Origin: Skeletonema tropicum
Lineage: Eukaryota; Bacillariophyta; Thalassiosirophyceae; Thalassiosirales; Thalassiosiraceae
Assembly: GCA_037178625.1 (NCBI GenBank)
Contig: CM074148.1
Location: 1,364,001-1,428,000 of the forward strand
Length of the DNA: 64,000 nucleotides
Direction of reading: 5' to 3'
The translations under genes were made by a program, and so were the position numbers. Position 1 is the stretch's first letter; every line of letters begins with the position of its first letter. This document shows positions 22,557-34,600 of the stretch, in pieces. The notes beneath the pieces are model-generated. The model was not told the origin of the DNA. It saw nothing but the letters and a program-made list of their open reading frames with translations, and ran no database searches.

Positions 22557-22656
22557 AAGACAGGCGCAAATAAAAAGAGCCAGGGCAATTTAAAAATATC
22601 TAGCGCCAAGCGTGCTGACGAAATTTGCCCTGGCTCTTTTTATTTGCGCCTGTCTT
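22557..22656. mobile_element. 100-bp perfect fold-back MITE
   Basis: A 32-bp perfect terminal inverted repeat starts AAGACAGGCGCAAATAAAAA on the left and ends with its complement on the right, with 36 bp between. It is flanked by ATCT on both sides (22553-22556 and 22657-22660). The related sequence near 5805-5815 (TTATCATCTTGCCATC) lacks the insert and shows a single ATCT, so this is a clean insertion with a 4-bp target duplication. No coding capacity. Confidence 0.85.
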
Positions 22657-22677
22657 ATCTTGCCATCTGATCCTCGC

Positions 22678-22835
22678 CTACGTCATCAATTTTCTCTTTC
22701 GCCATGCAGGATATCTAATATCAATAATTGATCTAATCCACCTTGGTACCGGTAGGTATGGGACACGCCTGTTCGTCAGGACTTCCTCCATATCTTCCTC
22801 ATTGCCACTATCGCCCTCGTCATCTTCAGCTCTGA
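22678..22835 (-). pseudogene. LRR gene C-terminal remnant
   Basis: Encodes the family's acidic tail and end (DDEGDSGNEEDMEE, then PVPRWIRSIIDI), with the gene's usual 3' flank at 22370-22677 interrupted by the MITE. The N-terminal remnant at 21480-21606 lies on the wrong side of it for one collapsed gene, so the two are separate scrambled pieces. Confidence 0.75.
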
Positions 22836-23242
22836 GGTTGATTGAGGGTTGAGTCGGCGCAAGGGAATAATAACTAGAGGTCGGCGGCAACAGGGATGGA
22901 AGATGTCCATCTCAAAAAGTCCGCTACTCCCTGTTTTTGGCGCCAACTCGAATTCGTTCGGGAACCATGAAATAAAACTGACTGTATGGTACAATAAGTA
23001 CATACAGGCATAGTTAGTATGGTATTTATGTATCGACCTCGCTCTTTAGGTATTATGCGGTCATTACGATTACTTACCAAAAATTACGGTGTAAAATACG
23101 TCGGAATTCGGTATTCTGTGTACTTTCCCGGTGTAACTTTTACACTTTTTCTTGAAATACACGAATATATTTTATCTCAATTCCTCTTGCTTTGTTGGCT
23201 CTTTGCTGCGGCAAGTAAAAATACACGATATTACTCCATCTT

Positions 23243-25117
23243 CCGGTGTAACTTTTACACCGGGAGACAAACCAGCCCAGTGGACTGCCCACGGTCATAC
23301 TTTTTGCGGCGATGCCCGTAAAGTACGTTCATGCGTTCACCAAAATTCAAAAATTCGTCACACTGCTCAATGGCAATGGCAACGCAATGGCGACATGGAC
23401 ATGGCACCCTATCACACAACTAATATCCAACTCACAATCACCGCCCACAAAGATGCCGGATCCAATGAAGTCAAAGGGCCGCCCCAGCAAGAACAAGAAG
23501 AAGGCGCCGACGAAATCACCGCTGCGAATGCATCCCGCAACAACCTCTCCTGCTGCCGATGCAAGTGCAAGGGCATCCACCGATCGTGTTGAAAAGATCC
23601 TAAGTTATGATATAGAAAAAGAGTGTTTTTGATGACGGCAGCGTTGCAACTTTCCTCATTTGGTTTGGTTCGTCTTTTCGATAACCGCATAGAAATTGAA
23701 CGATGAGCACCTGGAAAAGATGATAGATGCTGACAATGAAGATCAGAACAAAAATGATCACAAGAGGACGGCTCTCCGAAATTATATCGTCGATGCTGTT
23801 GACGCGCTCAAACCATTGCGTGATAGGCACCACCATATCAGTTTCCTCAGGATAGATGGGGTGAAGCTCTTGATTATGATATAGTTGTGGAGTACATATG
23901 ACTACTAAGTTTAATGTTGCTGTGGTTGAACGTTCATGCGCCGAGAAGTACATGAAGGCGCTGAAAATAACAGATGAAATCACCCCCGACATTGTAGTCG
24001 AAGATGGTAGAGTCTTCCAATCGAGCAATATAATGGAAACGCAGTGCAATTGCTTGGGTCTACGAAGTAGCAGTAGCAAGAGCGGAGATGCCTTTTGCGC
24101 AAGATCTTGGGACCTACATTAATAACACGCCACGTTGCTGCAGCAAGGCAACAACTCGGTCTCAAGCTCACGAAGGGCGAAGACGTGATGAAATCCGAAG
24201 CATACGAAATAATAAAGAGCATTTGAAAGTGGAGAGAGAGAGAGATTTTCAATCATCTCATGCTTCTTTTGGACTGGAACTTGATGAAGAGCAGTGAGAA
24301 CTGTTTGAATGTGAAAATATGTGAAAATGATACGCATTGACTTCGAGGAAGTTTACTTGAATTGTTTGTATTCGATAAGGAGAAGGGTAAGCAGCGTGAG
24401 GCATGCACGGTCCATAGCACTGCTTCGCCAATCAAGAAAAGCCTCACATCTGTCTCGTGCTGTTCGCAAGGTAGATCTTTGCGTGTTTTCTGGCACCAAT
24501 ACCAGTGTACTAGGTAGAGTAGTCGAATGCATGATCTCGTTGAGGAAATCAAGGATGATTTTTACGACATTGGGATCAACTGGCAAGAACTTGGTACTCA
24601 TTCTACTTGAAAGGCGTCGGAAGTATGGTCGCCAATGCCAGCACTGTGGGCCCATCGATTGTTGCCTTGTGTCTACGAGCGGGCTGGAAGCTTGGAGGTG
24701 TGACGGAGATGTATCACTTTCGTTAAGACGCAGGTGATTTGAATGTGGTAAGAAGAGCTGCCTGTCTTGATATCGAGACGACATATTATGGATATCGCCG
24801 CCATATTTCAACTGTTCGGAATTGGACCAAGATAGCAAGCTTGCGGCAATGGCAACGGCCAAAGCTGACCGCTGGCTGAAAGAGCGCATTCCAAAGTTTT
24901 GGAGATTACAAAAGAACAGCAATAGGCAGATGAAAATCTTGTGTAGGTCTACATTAAATAATGCACATTTTTACTTCAACAACCTCATTCGTTTCATTGC
25001 TGTATGTAACTTTGCGTGGTCTGGAGTGGGCGGTCTTGAGGGCACGAGCGGACACCTTGGAGGCAAATTATACCCCGTTGACAGGGCCTTTTGTACCCGG
25101 TGTAACTTTTACACCGG
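23243..25117 (+). mobile_element. Decayed Crypton-like element bounded by palindromic repeats
   Basis: Both ends carry the same 21-bp sequence, a perfect inverted repeat of 9-bp arms CCGGTGTAA and TTACACCGG around CTT (23243-23263 and 25097-25117). A third, partial copy (18 of 21 bp) lies at 23128-23145. Between them is a frame-broken gene resembling stramenopile Crypton tyrosine recombinases. Crypton elements move by a tyrosine recombinase and have no transposase-type terminal repeats; short direct repeats at their ends are expected. Assigning these palindromes as the element ends is inference. Confidence 0.5.
24130..24830 (+). pseudogene. Crypton-like tyrosine recombinase, decayed
   Basis: No single frame is open. 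Joined by eye across frames, the plus strand shows ANQEKPHIC (near 24430), EEIKDDFYDIG and WQELGTHST (near 24540-24600), then ASTVGPSIVALCLRAGWKLG (near 24625-24690) and AGDLNV (near 24730). These match, from memory of the family, the diatom and oomycete Crypton pattern of an ANP.. block, a GTHS-x-RKG catalytic block, a GST-x-GPS..LRAGW block and AGD-x-x-VGR. The catalytic Arg after HS is lost where the frame shifts near 24600, so the enzyme must be inactive. The N-terminal part (23300-24100) is not recognisable. Confidence 0.5.
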
Positions 25118-25391
25118 AATTTTATCCACTTGTACATATTATATCACTTAGGAAATTAGGTAAATGTTGCATTATCGCTACCTAGACATCATTGAACCAA
25201 CAATTGGAGTCTTCATACGCCGAGGGCAGAACCAAACAGCGTCGCAGTCGGAACCACGGGAGAGGGTTATCTCTCCTACCACAGCTCGTTATAGAGCCCG
25301 GGATATATTGACGTGTATGTCAATAAGCCTGTATACAGGCGAGATATACAAATACAAGTATTTGCACGAGAGTATAAGCATATACCCATCT

Positions 25392-25628
25392 CTATCCGTG
25401 GTTGTTTTGAACGCGTCGAAGTGCTGCCTGAGCCCGCTGGCGACGTATCAAGAAGGCTTCACGTGCCGCTTTTACTGAAAGCAGCCAATAAGCCTGATGT
25501 TCACCAGAAGTTGTTTCGAGATCATCGAGATTGATTTCCATCAAATATTTATCCTCCTCTCCAAGCCCTTCTAAGCCCATCTCTTGCTGCTCCTCTATAG
25601 CTATTTGTAGCTCCTCCTTCCTGGTCAT
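25392..25628 (-). CDS. Hypothetical small protein (78 aa)
   Basis: Not recognised. MTRKEELQIAIEEQQEMGLE begins a Glu/Gln-rich, probably helical segment, followed by an Ala/Arg-rich helix (KAAREAFLIRRQRAQAALRR). No upstream signal was identified and there is no second copy in the window. It may be a fragment of a mobile-element gene or a chance ORF. Confidence 0.25.
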   Translation of the reverse strand: MTRKEELQIAIEEQQEMGLEGLGEEDKYLMEINLDDLETTSGEHQAYWLLSVKAAREAFLIRRQRAQAALRRVQNNHG

Positions 25629-25998
25629 TACGATTACAATAATGACCTCGCCTTATTCCCGAGTCCTCAATCAAGATAACAACCATGAAGAAGTCAAGTA
25701 GTAGTAGCACTCACAATTATTAATATTGTCTCAATCATAGACGCCCTCTAGAACTGAATTCAGCTAACCTGGTCAGCCGTAGCGAACTAAAAACAGCACT
25801 TCCAAGGGAAGCGTTTATCATTGTAAAGGTTGGACTGCATCTCGACGAAGGAATCGGAAATCGGAGGTCATAACACGTGGTGGTGCGTAACAAGTAACAT
25901 AACTGAGATCCATTGCAAAAAAATGCGGTGAGGCAGAGTGGAGTAAACCAAAGGAATAATTACTAAGTGGACCTACCGCTGATAGAAGAGTTTCCGCC

Positions 25999-27120
25999 AT
26001 GGCGGCCGAGGGCGATAATATTATTAGATACATCTACAGAGGTGCAGACGGCGATCGCATTGGAAACATTGAACTTCCTTGGACTGATACAAATCATGTC
26101 ATCGTCGTCGTGGATGAATCCATGACAGCCATTCTACGCGAGGCATTCGAAGAGCATCCTTGGATTATTAAAGTCATCTGTCATGATAGAGTCGAACGCA
26201 TCGAAAAATATTCATTCTGGAGCTGCCAATCCTTGCGGCGAGTCATCATGCCGGGCGTGAGGATTGTTGAAGATGAGGCATTCTATGAGTGTGAAGTCCT
26301 GGAACATGTGGAATGCGACGAGCTGGAAATAATTGAGGACCATGCATTCACACGCTGCAAATCTTTGAGGAGCATCAACCTGACATCTGCCAGGATCATC
26401 AAGGAGAGTGCATTCAATGGGTGTAGAGTCATGGCAGATGTGAAATTTAGTAGTAAACTGGAACGAATTGACGAGGCAGCATTCGCTTTCTGCACGTCTC
26501 TTGAACGAATTACCATCCCATTGAAAGATGGCATCATTACTCGCGATAATATATTCCAGGGGTGTGAAAATTTGAATTACGTTGATCTGGTCGAGGGAGC
26601 ACTGCATGAAACTATTGCTGCTTTGCAATTGGAGGAATGGGGGAATGATATGCACGAAGAAATTGATTTAATCAATCATATTCTTCCCTATGTATACGTT
26701 GGCGGCCCAGGGCAGGATCCGTGAGAAAAGGCCGAGGCAATATGGAGGTGGATTCGATCAGTGCTACGCAAAATTATTTACTACAAAGAAGAGCATCAAC
26801 GTGTATTAGACGAGGCTGCAACTACCCTCCATCATGTTTTGCCTCATGATATTTCGACCAACCACGTTCTTCCTTTTCTCGAGTTGCCAGCACACACGTT
26901 TGAAATAGAAGAGGTAGAAGAAGCAGCAGATGAAAGTGAGATAGGGAATTCCTCTGAAGGAGAGGATTCAGAAGAAGAGAGCGACGAGGAGGGAGGGGAA
27001 GAGGATGAAGAGGAGGATTACCACGAGGAGATAGACGACGGTGACATGGGGGGGGAGGAGGACCACAAAGATGATGATGAACATGAGAGATCACAAATAG
27101 GAAGAGACGATCACAAATAG
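25999..27120 (+). pseudogene. BspA-type LRR protein gene with nonsense codon (copy B)
   Basis: Counterpart of 126-1176, starting MAAEGDNIIRYIYR. It reads through all LRR units but stops at 26722-26724, where GGA of copy A is TGA (GATCCGTGAG against GATCCGGGAG). Downstream, the frame remains open (KIIYYKEEHQRVLDEAA to the acidic tail, ending at 27120) and has the correct four-A run where copy A has five. The single nonsense base is therefore the only lesion seen. A shortened 241-aa LRR-only protein could still be made. Confidence 0.8.
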
Positions 27121-28968
27121 GAAGAGACAAAAGACAAAGGCGATGAATGATAAGAAGGGCTGGGGGTGGGGATATGACATTCGTTTGAGGTAGGCTTTGT
27201 GTTGTTCAAGAGATCCTTTGCTCACGCAGGGACAAAAGATTGTTGTACTAGAATGACATAAGTTTATGTTGTATTGCCTATGTAATCTGCTGTGTCAATG
27301 CTTTATTTACTGCCACCCAAGCTCTCCAAAGGAAAGAGAAGACAAGAAATAGCAAGTTACTTATAATTGGACACAAAGACGACGTACTGCCTGAAGCTGA
27401 AGATAGAGGTAATGGATCAAGACCAATGTGCTGGAGAAAAGGAAGAAAATTATTCATCGCAATTGCGTGAGGCAAATCAAACTGGAGTGTGGTTGCAGCA
27501 TCGTCCTTGTTGCATGCAGGCCAGCCAGGTAAATAAGTACCAGGTGAAGACATTGGTCGTCGTAACGGTACCCGTATAATTATCCGACCAGATTCGACAG
27601 CCTCAGTGCTTTTGCAAGACAAATAACGGAAGCAACGAATGAAATAAAATGGCATCTCCACAGAATGCAATCATCAACAAGATAAGAACGCATCTTCATA
27701 GATGGTCAATGGTGCTACCACTTTGTTGACCAGGGCCATCAGTTTTTCAGATAGAGATTGTCAATCGATTCCTCTCCACCTCCACAGCATGCAAAGTATC
27801 TGCACTTCCGCAAAAGCAAAAGCTGTACATATCCGATGAGGCTCTTCGTCTCAAAACAAAAGCAGCTGCTCATAGTCACACAACACGGCATTTTACATTG
27901 CCATCGATATCAATAAATATTTCGACTTGTCAAGCGATCTGTTCGCAGAGATGTGCAGTCGAGCCTACTCCAACTCCGCCAGGTTTGCGAGAGGGAGGAT
28001 GCCATGCGGGGCCGAACTTTGGAGGGAGTCGAGGTACATCTTTGCAGCTTGGGGCCAGTTGGCGGAGAAGGAGAGTGGTCTAATCGGATCGTCACCAAAA
28101 AGGAATCTGCGGAGCATTGGGCCCATGCCGCCGTAGGGTAGGGACAAATAACAGAAATTTCAAAGTACATTTAAGTTGCTCACTACCAATGCCAATAGGA
28201 CCCACGGTCACGTTGGCCCTTCACATCTTCAGAACAGCCTCAACAGATTTGCTACGTTCGGCCTTGAGATCACTTATGATATACGTGTGGGGTACGTCTC
28301 TCCCAAGACCACACCTGCAGCATGTAGCACTTGTGCTGGAGCTTCCCAAGGCGCGTGTAGGTGTATAGTACGGCTTTTGGTAGCTTTGATAGCTCGGGAC
28401 ACAACTTCTTCGTATATTCGCCGCGGGCATCCTGAGAAGCGGCAACGGGTGACATGACAAAGTTCCATGATCTATGCCCGAACGACCCGCATTCTGCCAC
28501 ATCAATGAGTTGTCGGCATAGACTAGAGTGTAATGAAACCACTTTGCTCCATCCTCTCATCCAATTCACCCTCAGATACTCAACCTAGAAAGAGACGACG
28601 ACCATCGTGACAGATTGTGTCGACCAGCCGGTGCCGGTGCGCCGCAGGTCTATTTGACAACAAGTTGATAACGATTCGAGATTAAAGAAGTGCAATAGTG
28701 GCTGCACAACGACCAAATGATATACCGTCTGCACATAGTATGGTGTTGGTGTGTCTCCGTTACTCTACTACTACTTTAAGACTTGTGTTACAATTCGACA
28801 GCGCGCTATCCTATCACCTGTTGCGTACCACCTTAAATTAAGTGGCCAGACATGCGCATCTCTGTCTCTGTAGGACGTTCACAAGGAGCTATAGTTACGG
28901 TTCGAGGCTTCCGCAGAGAGCGGCCAGGTCGGCACCCATGGTGGCCACGCACGGTTGTTTTGTGTGAT
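27121..28968. other. Intergenic, no supported gene (copy B)
   Basis: Counterpart of 1200-3080 with scattered substitutions and small indels. ORF boundaries differ between the two copies, which argues against coding. Confidence 0.5.
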
Positions 28969-29214
28969 CTTTCAGGGAAGTTGAAGAAAGTTTCAAAGAA
29001 GTTTCGGTCATGTTGCGGTCATGTTACGGTCATGTTGCGGTCATGTTGCACGCGATGTTAGTTTCGGTCATGTTGCGGTCATGTTGCGGTCATGTTACGG
29101 TCATGTTGCGGTCATGTTGCACGCGTGAAACATGACCGTAACATGACCGCAACATGACCGCAACATGACCGAAACTTCTTTGAAACTTTCTTCAACTTCC
29201 CTGAAACCTGAAAG
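28969..29214. repeat. Fold-back repeat with 11-bp minisatellite arms (copy B)
   Basis: Same hairpin-forming element as 3081-3359, with 4+5 forward CGGTCATGTTG units and 4 reverse ones. Two of the reverse units are GC variants (CATGACCGCAA) absent from copy A. Confidence 0.9.
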
Positions 29215-29235
29215 TCGCCGTCAAGAAGTTCAAGT

Positions 29236-30021
29236 CAAGGGTAAATAAGCAGGGTTGGCGTCGTTTTTTAAATTTCAAAATCAATTTACCATCTCGTCAG
29301 CTCATCGGTACTCGAATTTAGCGACCTTTCACAAATTCCGACGTATCGCTCCTATGATCCGCAGTGATCCAGAAACGGCATCAATTTTTTCCTAAGTAAG
29401 AGTGTCGTTACGGTTTTGAGATCCTTGTAATTGAGTCTCGCTTGCCTTCATTGAGTCTCGGTTGCCCGCCGGATCTCCGTCATTGAAAGCTCAAATTGAA
29501 CACTCTCCGCCGGCAACCATGGTCAGCGTTGCCGCCGCTGGAATAGACCAAGTTAATAGCCGTAATATCGGCCGATCGGTGGCTAATCGTTACTATGGAT
29601 TACTATGTCAGTGTTATCGTGCTTGGATCCAGCAGAAACGCTCCTTGGGACGTTCAATAAGCGCTGTTCAGTGGGCGGCGCTCGCCGGACGTCACCGTCT
29701 AATATTGCCTCCATACTGCCTTCTCTCAGGGGATTTGGCAGCGGCGAGGGCTTCAACACCAACAAAATAATCCATAGTAACGATCAGCCACCAATCGTCC
29801 CATATTACGGCGATTACCTTGGTCTATTCCAGCGGCGGCAACGCTGACCATGATGCCGTGGCCGTGCCTTGAATGAGCGGCGTTGGTGCAGATCATCATG
29901 TTCGGACCGGCACTGACTTTCGCATTTGAACTTGCTGACGAGACGGTAACGGTACTCAGCTTTTTTACTAGGTAAAATTTTGGCGGGAACCGTCGTCGCC
30001 AACCCTGCTTATTTACCCTTG
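29236..30021. mobile_element. hAT-like non-autonomous DNA transposon (786 bp)
   Basis: Terminal inverted repeats of 25 bp start CAAGGGTAAATAAGC on the left and are complemented perfectly on the right. Target duplication GTTCAAGT (8 bp) lies at 29228-29235 and 30022-30029. The empty site is visible in copy A near 3368-3377 (GTTTAAGT once). An 8-bp duplication with ends beginning CA-A/G-GG fits the hAT superfamily, which is inference. Inside, two arms of about 83 bp (29517-29598 and 29770-29852) form a second, nearly perfect inverted repeat. No transposase is encoded; the 102-codon ORF at 29462-29770 overlaps the palindrome and is probably meaningless. Confidence 0.85.
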
Positions 30022-31434
30022 GTTCAAGTGGAAATTGGAGTCTCCTATTTCAATGATTCCAATTTCCAATTCGTCCCGTTGCCGATGACGATGACGATAT
30101 TTTGATACTTTAGTTACTCTTATTCTCTACGCCCGAGGGCCAGGATGACAAAGAAAATAATATTTAAGGGGTGGCGTGGGAAGTCTTGAGACGGCCTGGT
30201 CTGGTCATGGCTTATGAGACAAAAGCTCCTTCGATAGTGTGACTGTTGATTTTGTTGTAATGATCGCTTATTATCTGCCATTCACATTCAAGGGCGAGAG
30301 GAATTCCTGTATCATAGGCTAGACCACCGAATGAATCAATGCAACGAGCGGTGTGGATAATTCCACTTTGAAACGAATGTTATGATACGCTGAAGATGCT
30401 CCGATTTCAGCCGCAAGTCGTTCCTCCATTTCTACACAAGCGCAAGCGGCTCAGTCGCTTGCGGTAGCAGCAACGTGCTATTGCACAAACGTTGCAGTGA
30501 TATTCCTTTTTCTATCGCCTTTTCTTCCAAGCATTCTTTGCCATTGTGCTGATAACTTCTCCTAAAGCAATAGAACATCTTCGGTGCGTCGCTGGCTGGG
30601 GTTGATAAAAGAAAACGCCGCCGGCTCGGGTTTGTGGAGATGTATTTGGAGGTGCAGCGGCAGCGGCGTCTAGGAAGAATTATTTTATTGTGCTGTCGCA
30701 TATTGACGACAACTGCGTACTATTATTATTTGAGGCGGTAAGTAAGTTAGTGGACAGAGTCGGCGGGAGGCATCATGGAGTTGAGACTGGAAAGATATCT
30801 GCCTATCTAACTTATATCTACCTGTATCGCAGATCTACCTATCTACGAGTACCTGACTTCTACTTCTACAGACTTGCCCACAGACTTGCCATTGCTTCTC
30901 AACCTTACTCCTACAGACGTGCCCACAGAGTGGTCATTATAATAGTACTTGTACTTCTTCAAGTTGAAGTTCTTCCAACCAACCCAACTCCCAGAAGTAT
31001 TATTTGCCGCCCGTCGGTCATGGTCATTGTTTAGTATGGCACTTTCTCTGTCCCATTGTACAATGTGACAACACCAACACGAATATCTTGGCGGGCGTGA
31101 CGGACCGGGCTTGTGATGATCGCAGAGATTGAGCTACAGCTACATACAGGTGCAACTCTCCATCTTCATCTTCGCTCCTCCTCTTCCACTTCCACAGATT
31201 CTCGAGAAAGTAGGTAGAGCAAGATGAGGATGAGGACACGTCTTAGTCTTAGTCTTAAAATCTTCAAGCCCAGAATCATAGCAATGAGTATGTCGATGGA
31301 GCTATGGAAAGGAACGGAACGAGATATCGTGAGTAGGACGGCGTAGAGGCAGAGCACGAAGCACGAGAGCACCAGCAACGCCACCAAAACCAAAAGCAAA
31401 AGGAACTCAAGTCTCAAGTGAAGATGAACATGAT
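29431..31434. repeat. Left copy of 2-kb direct repeat flanking the retrotransposon
   Basis: 2004 bp, from TTGAGTCTCGCTTGCC inside the hAT-like element to GAAGATGAACATGAT. Repeated at 36414-38400, which is 1987 bp. The 17-bp difference is one deletion in the right copy, and I found one substitution otherwise. Copy A has this DNA once and uninterrupted. Confidence 0.92.
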
Positions 31435-31628
31435 TTTTTGCGGTGCGGTTGAATACCGCATGTACCATCTGTACCAATATCTAGTATAAAACGAATAATA
31501 CGACCGCTACTATTCTACAACCATTCAGGATAGCTAGCAATATTTTTTGAACCAATAATCTGTGTTCAGATAAATTGTAGGGGCATAGCAACACCCATCG
31601 CGCTGACCCTACACCCCAATTTTTCATC

Positions 31629-34600
31629 ATGGCTGACGAACTCTACATCAAACGTGGAGTACCTTTGCATCATCGTACTAACCTTTCCGAAGGCCAGTAC
31701 GCTTCTACAGAGGACTTCGTTAGTTTGGATGCGAAGCCTGCAAAAAACTCTTCACCCGGAGAGGTATTGGCAGTCTACAAATCCAATGACCATGGCGAAA
31801 ATCCCCACGATCATCATATGCCGGAAGCTACTACCCTAGTCCGTCGACAACGATTATCCATCGAAGAAACGTCCCCAGAGGAAAGCCGTCAGAAGCGAAG
31901 GCGCACAGAGCCTGCACGTGAAGTCACCTGCTGCTCATGCTCCATCGATTCTACCTGCAAATCCAATTTGTGCACATGTGCCATCAAGAAGCAACTATGC
32001 ACTTGTTGCGATCCTGGAACCAAGAAGCGATGCCAAAACTCGACTAGTCTGAAGGATCGGGTCCAATATACCCCAAATGGACCAGTAACTCTCCCGCACC
32101 CCCATGGTGGCAAGCTGTTGAAGAAAAAGGCTGAAGAGGAATCTAAGGCAAAAGCAAAAGCCATTAAGGAGGACAATAGGCCACATGATGATATCCGGAA
32201 TCACTTCACCCCACGCCATGACTCAGATGCTGTTGACACTGCTGCGGTTGACCCATCTGAAGAAACGCAAAACACTGAAGTTGAAACCGATTCAAATGAC
32301 CAGTCCGCTCTAGCTGGCCATGACGATTCACGAGAGGAGATATCTGAAGCAGACGACTCATCATACAGTGACCACTCGGCCACTGATGATGCCTCAGATG
32401 CAGAAGAAGAGCACAATTTGAAGAGGGGACCTGATTTGACAAACTGTGGCACAATCGATAGTACCGAGGCAGCCGGTTTGATCGTGGACAATATTGCCCA
32501 CGGTGTCCGTGGACCGCTACCACCGGAGCTTTTCTACGGCTCAGAGCAGGACCCCAGCCATGGATCTTGTTGCATCAACCAGTTTTCACTCCTCCAGAGG
32601 AGGGGGAAACCGGGTGAACTTGATTTCAGATTGAGGTTGAGAAATGGAGATCAGACGTGGCCGGAGACGGATGAGGAGGATGATAATGACGGAACAGCTG
32701 CCTCCCCTGAGGAGACAGCAGGAGTGGAAGAGGAGGATGAGGATGAGAATGAGGAGACGACAGGGAAGGATTCAAGCTCAGAGGAAAGTGGAGAAGGCGG
32801 GAAGGATGATGGCACAGGAGGGATAGAGGGTATTATGTCGAGGAAAGAGCTTACGGAGGATGCGATCACGGCGATCGGCGGTCAAATTGCAAAGAAGGAT
32901 GATAAACTTCAACCCCTTTCATGGTCAGACCGCAAACTTATTAGTGTGTATGGTGATACAATCCATCAGAATGATGGCACTCATCTACACGGCCAACTAT
33001 CTGCAGTGGATGACAGATACTACCAGAAACTCTATTCCAGGGTGGTGAAAAGTATTGCTCCGTTTTATGAGGTCTACCGCAACAAAGTTGGCGCTCGGTT
33101 TCTCAATATTCTTACAACCGAATTCAAAAATGTCCGAGAGGGCAAAATGAATGCAGAAAGAGCTCTCATGTTCCCTGCTTGTATCCTCACACGCAAGAGG
33201 GGATGCTCCAAGAGCGCAGACATCAAAAAGTTGATCACAACTCGTCTTGACCTCTGGGAGAAAGGAGATATTCTGTCGCTGGTTATAGCAGTGGAAGTTG
33301 AAGGACAATCGGGACGATTGGGGGGTCGTCCCATGGGAGACAATGGGATAGGCGAGTCGCAGGCTCGTCGATTTGCATCTACACTTCAAAATGGTCACAT
33401 TCGGAAGGCAGTTCGGGAGGTGACGGACCGAGGTCAAGGTGGTCTGTACAAGCCAACTGACCTTGACTCCAAGACGGGGGAGCCAGTCATTGATGTCCTG
33501 AGGTCAAAGTTCCCCTCCCCTGTGACTCCAGCTGAAGGGGACCCCCTCGTTTTCCAGAAACCCCTGGACTTCGAGGAAGAGGATGTAGTTGCTTTTGTTT
33601 ATGTCGATTCGGATCACATTGAGAGTCGCTCTAGCAAACTTCATGGGGCTGCAGGCCCTTCTGGAGTGGATGGTATAATGCTAAAAGCGTGGCTCACCCG
33701 ACACGGAGCAGCTTCTGATGCTCTACGAGTTGAAATGGCGGAGTGGGCTACATGGCTTGGATGCGCACAACCGGATTATGCCAAAATCCGAGCCCTCAAC
33801 CACGTGCGTCTGCTTGCAGTGGATAAGGAGCCCAGAGTCCGCCCTTTGGGCTGTGGTGAAATCTGGATGCGGCTGATCTCTGGAACAATCCTTGATCAGT
33901 GCAAAGAGCGAGCGCGGGACGCCTGCAACAACGTCCAACTCTGTGCTGGACTTCAGGCGGGCATTGAAGGTGCAACTCATGCCATTCTGGAAGTATTTCC
34001 AGAATTGGGTGGGTGGCTGAACATGCGAAGAGCGGCGACTAAGCCGGAGACGGAGATCAGAGATGGAGACGACAGAGGTGATGGAGATGGGTCAGATGAT
34101 AGTGAGATGGAGAGTTCAAGTCAGAATGAAGAGCCACCGGCGGATGCCTCAACTGAGGAGGTGAGCTCTGACCCAACACCCCCACCCTTCCCTGAATATC
34201 CCATCCAACCTGACACGGAAAACTCGCACTACATCCCAGAGAGTGGCTATGGCCTCCTCCTAGTGGATGCTCGCAATGCTTTCAATGAACTCAATCGATA
34301 CAACATGTTGTGGGAGGTATACCATCGATGCCCCCCACTCGCAAAGATAGCTTTCAACCGCTATCGACACCATAGCCTTTGCTTTATGCGGAATGAAATG
34401 GGAGAAGACCCTACTGTCATTGCGTGCAAGGAGGGCATCACGCAGGGGTGCTGCCTGTCTATGGTGTGCTATGGCATCGCCCTGATGCCACTAGCGGAAT
34501 GGTTAAGGGAAAAAGTCCCTGGAGCTCTCCAACCTTGGTATGCTGATGATCTCGGCGGTGTCGGTACTGCACTCGATAACGCTACTATGCTTCAGCTTCT

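Noticed and set aside
29462..29770. 102-codon ORF inside the hAT-like element (also 36445-36753)
   Set aside because: It overlaps the internal palindrome, has no transposase motif, and its second copy is just part of the 2-kb repeat.
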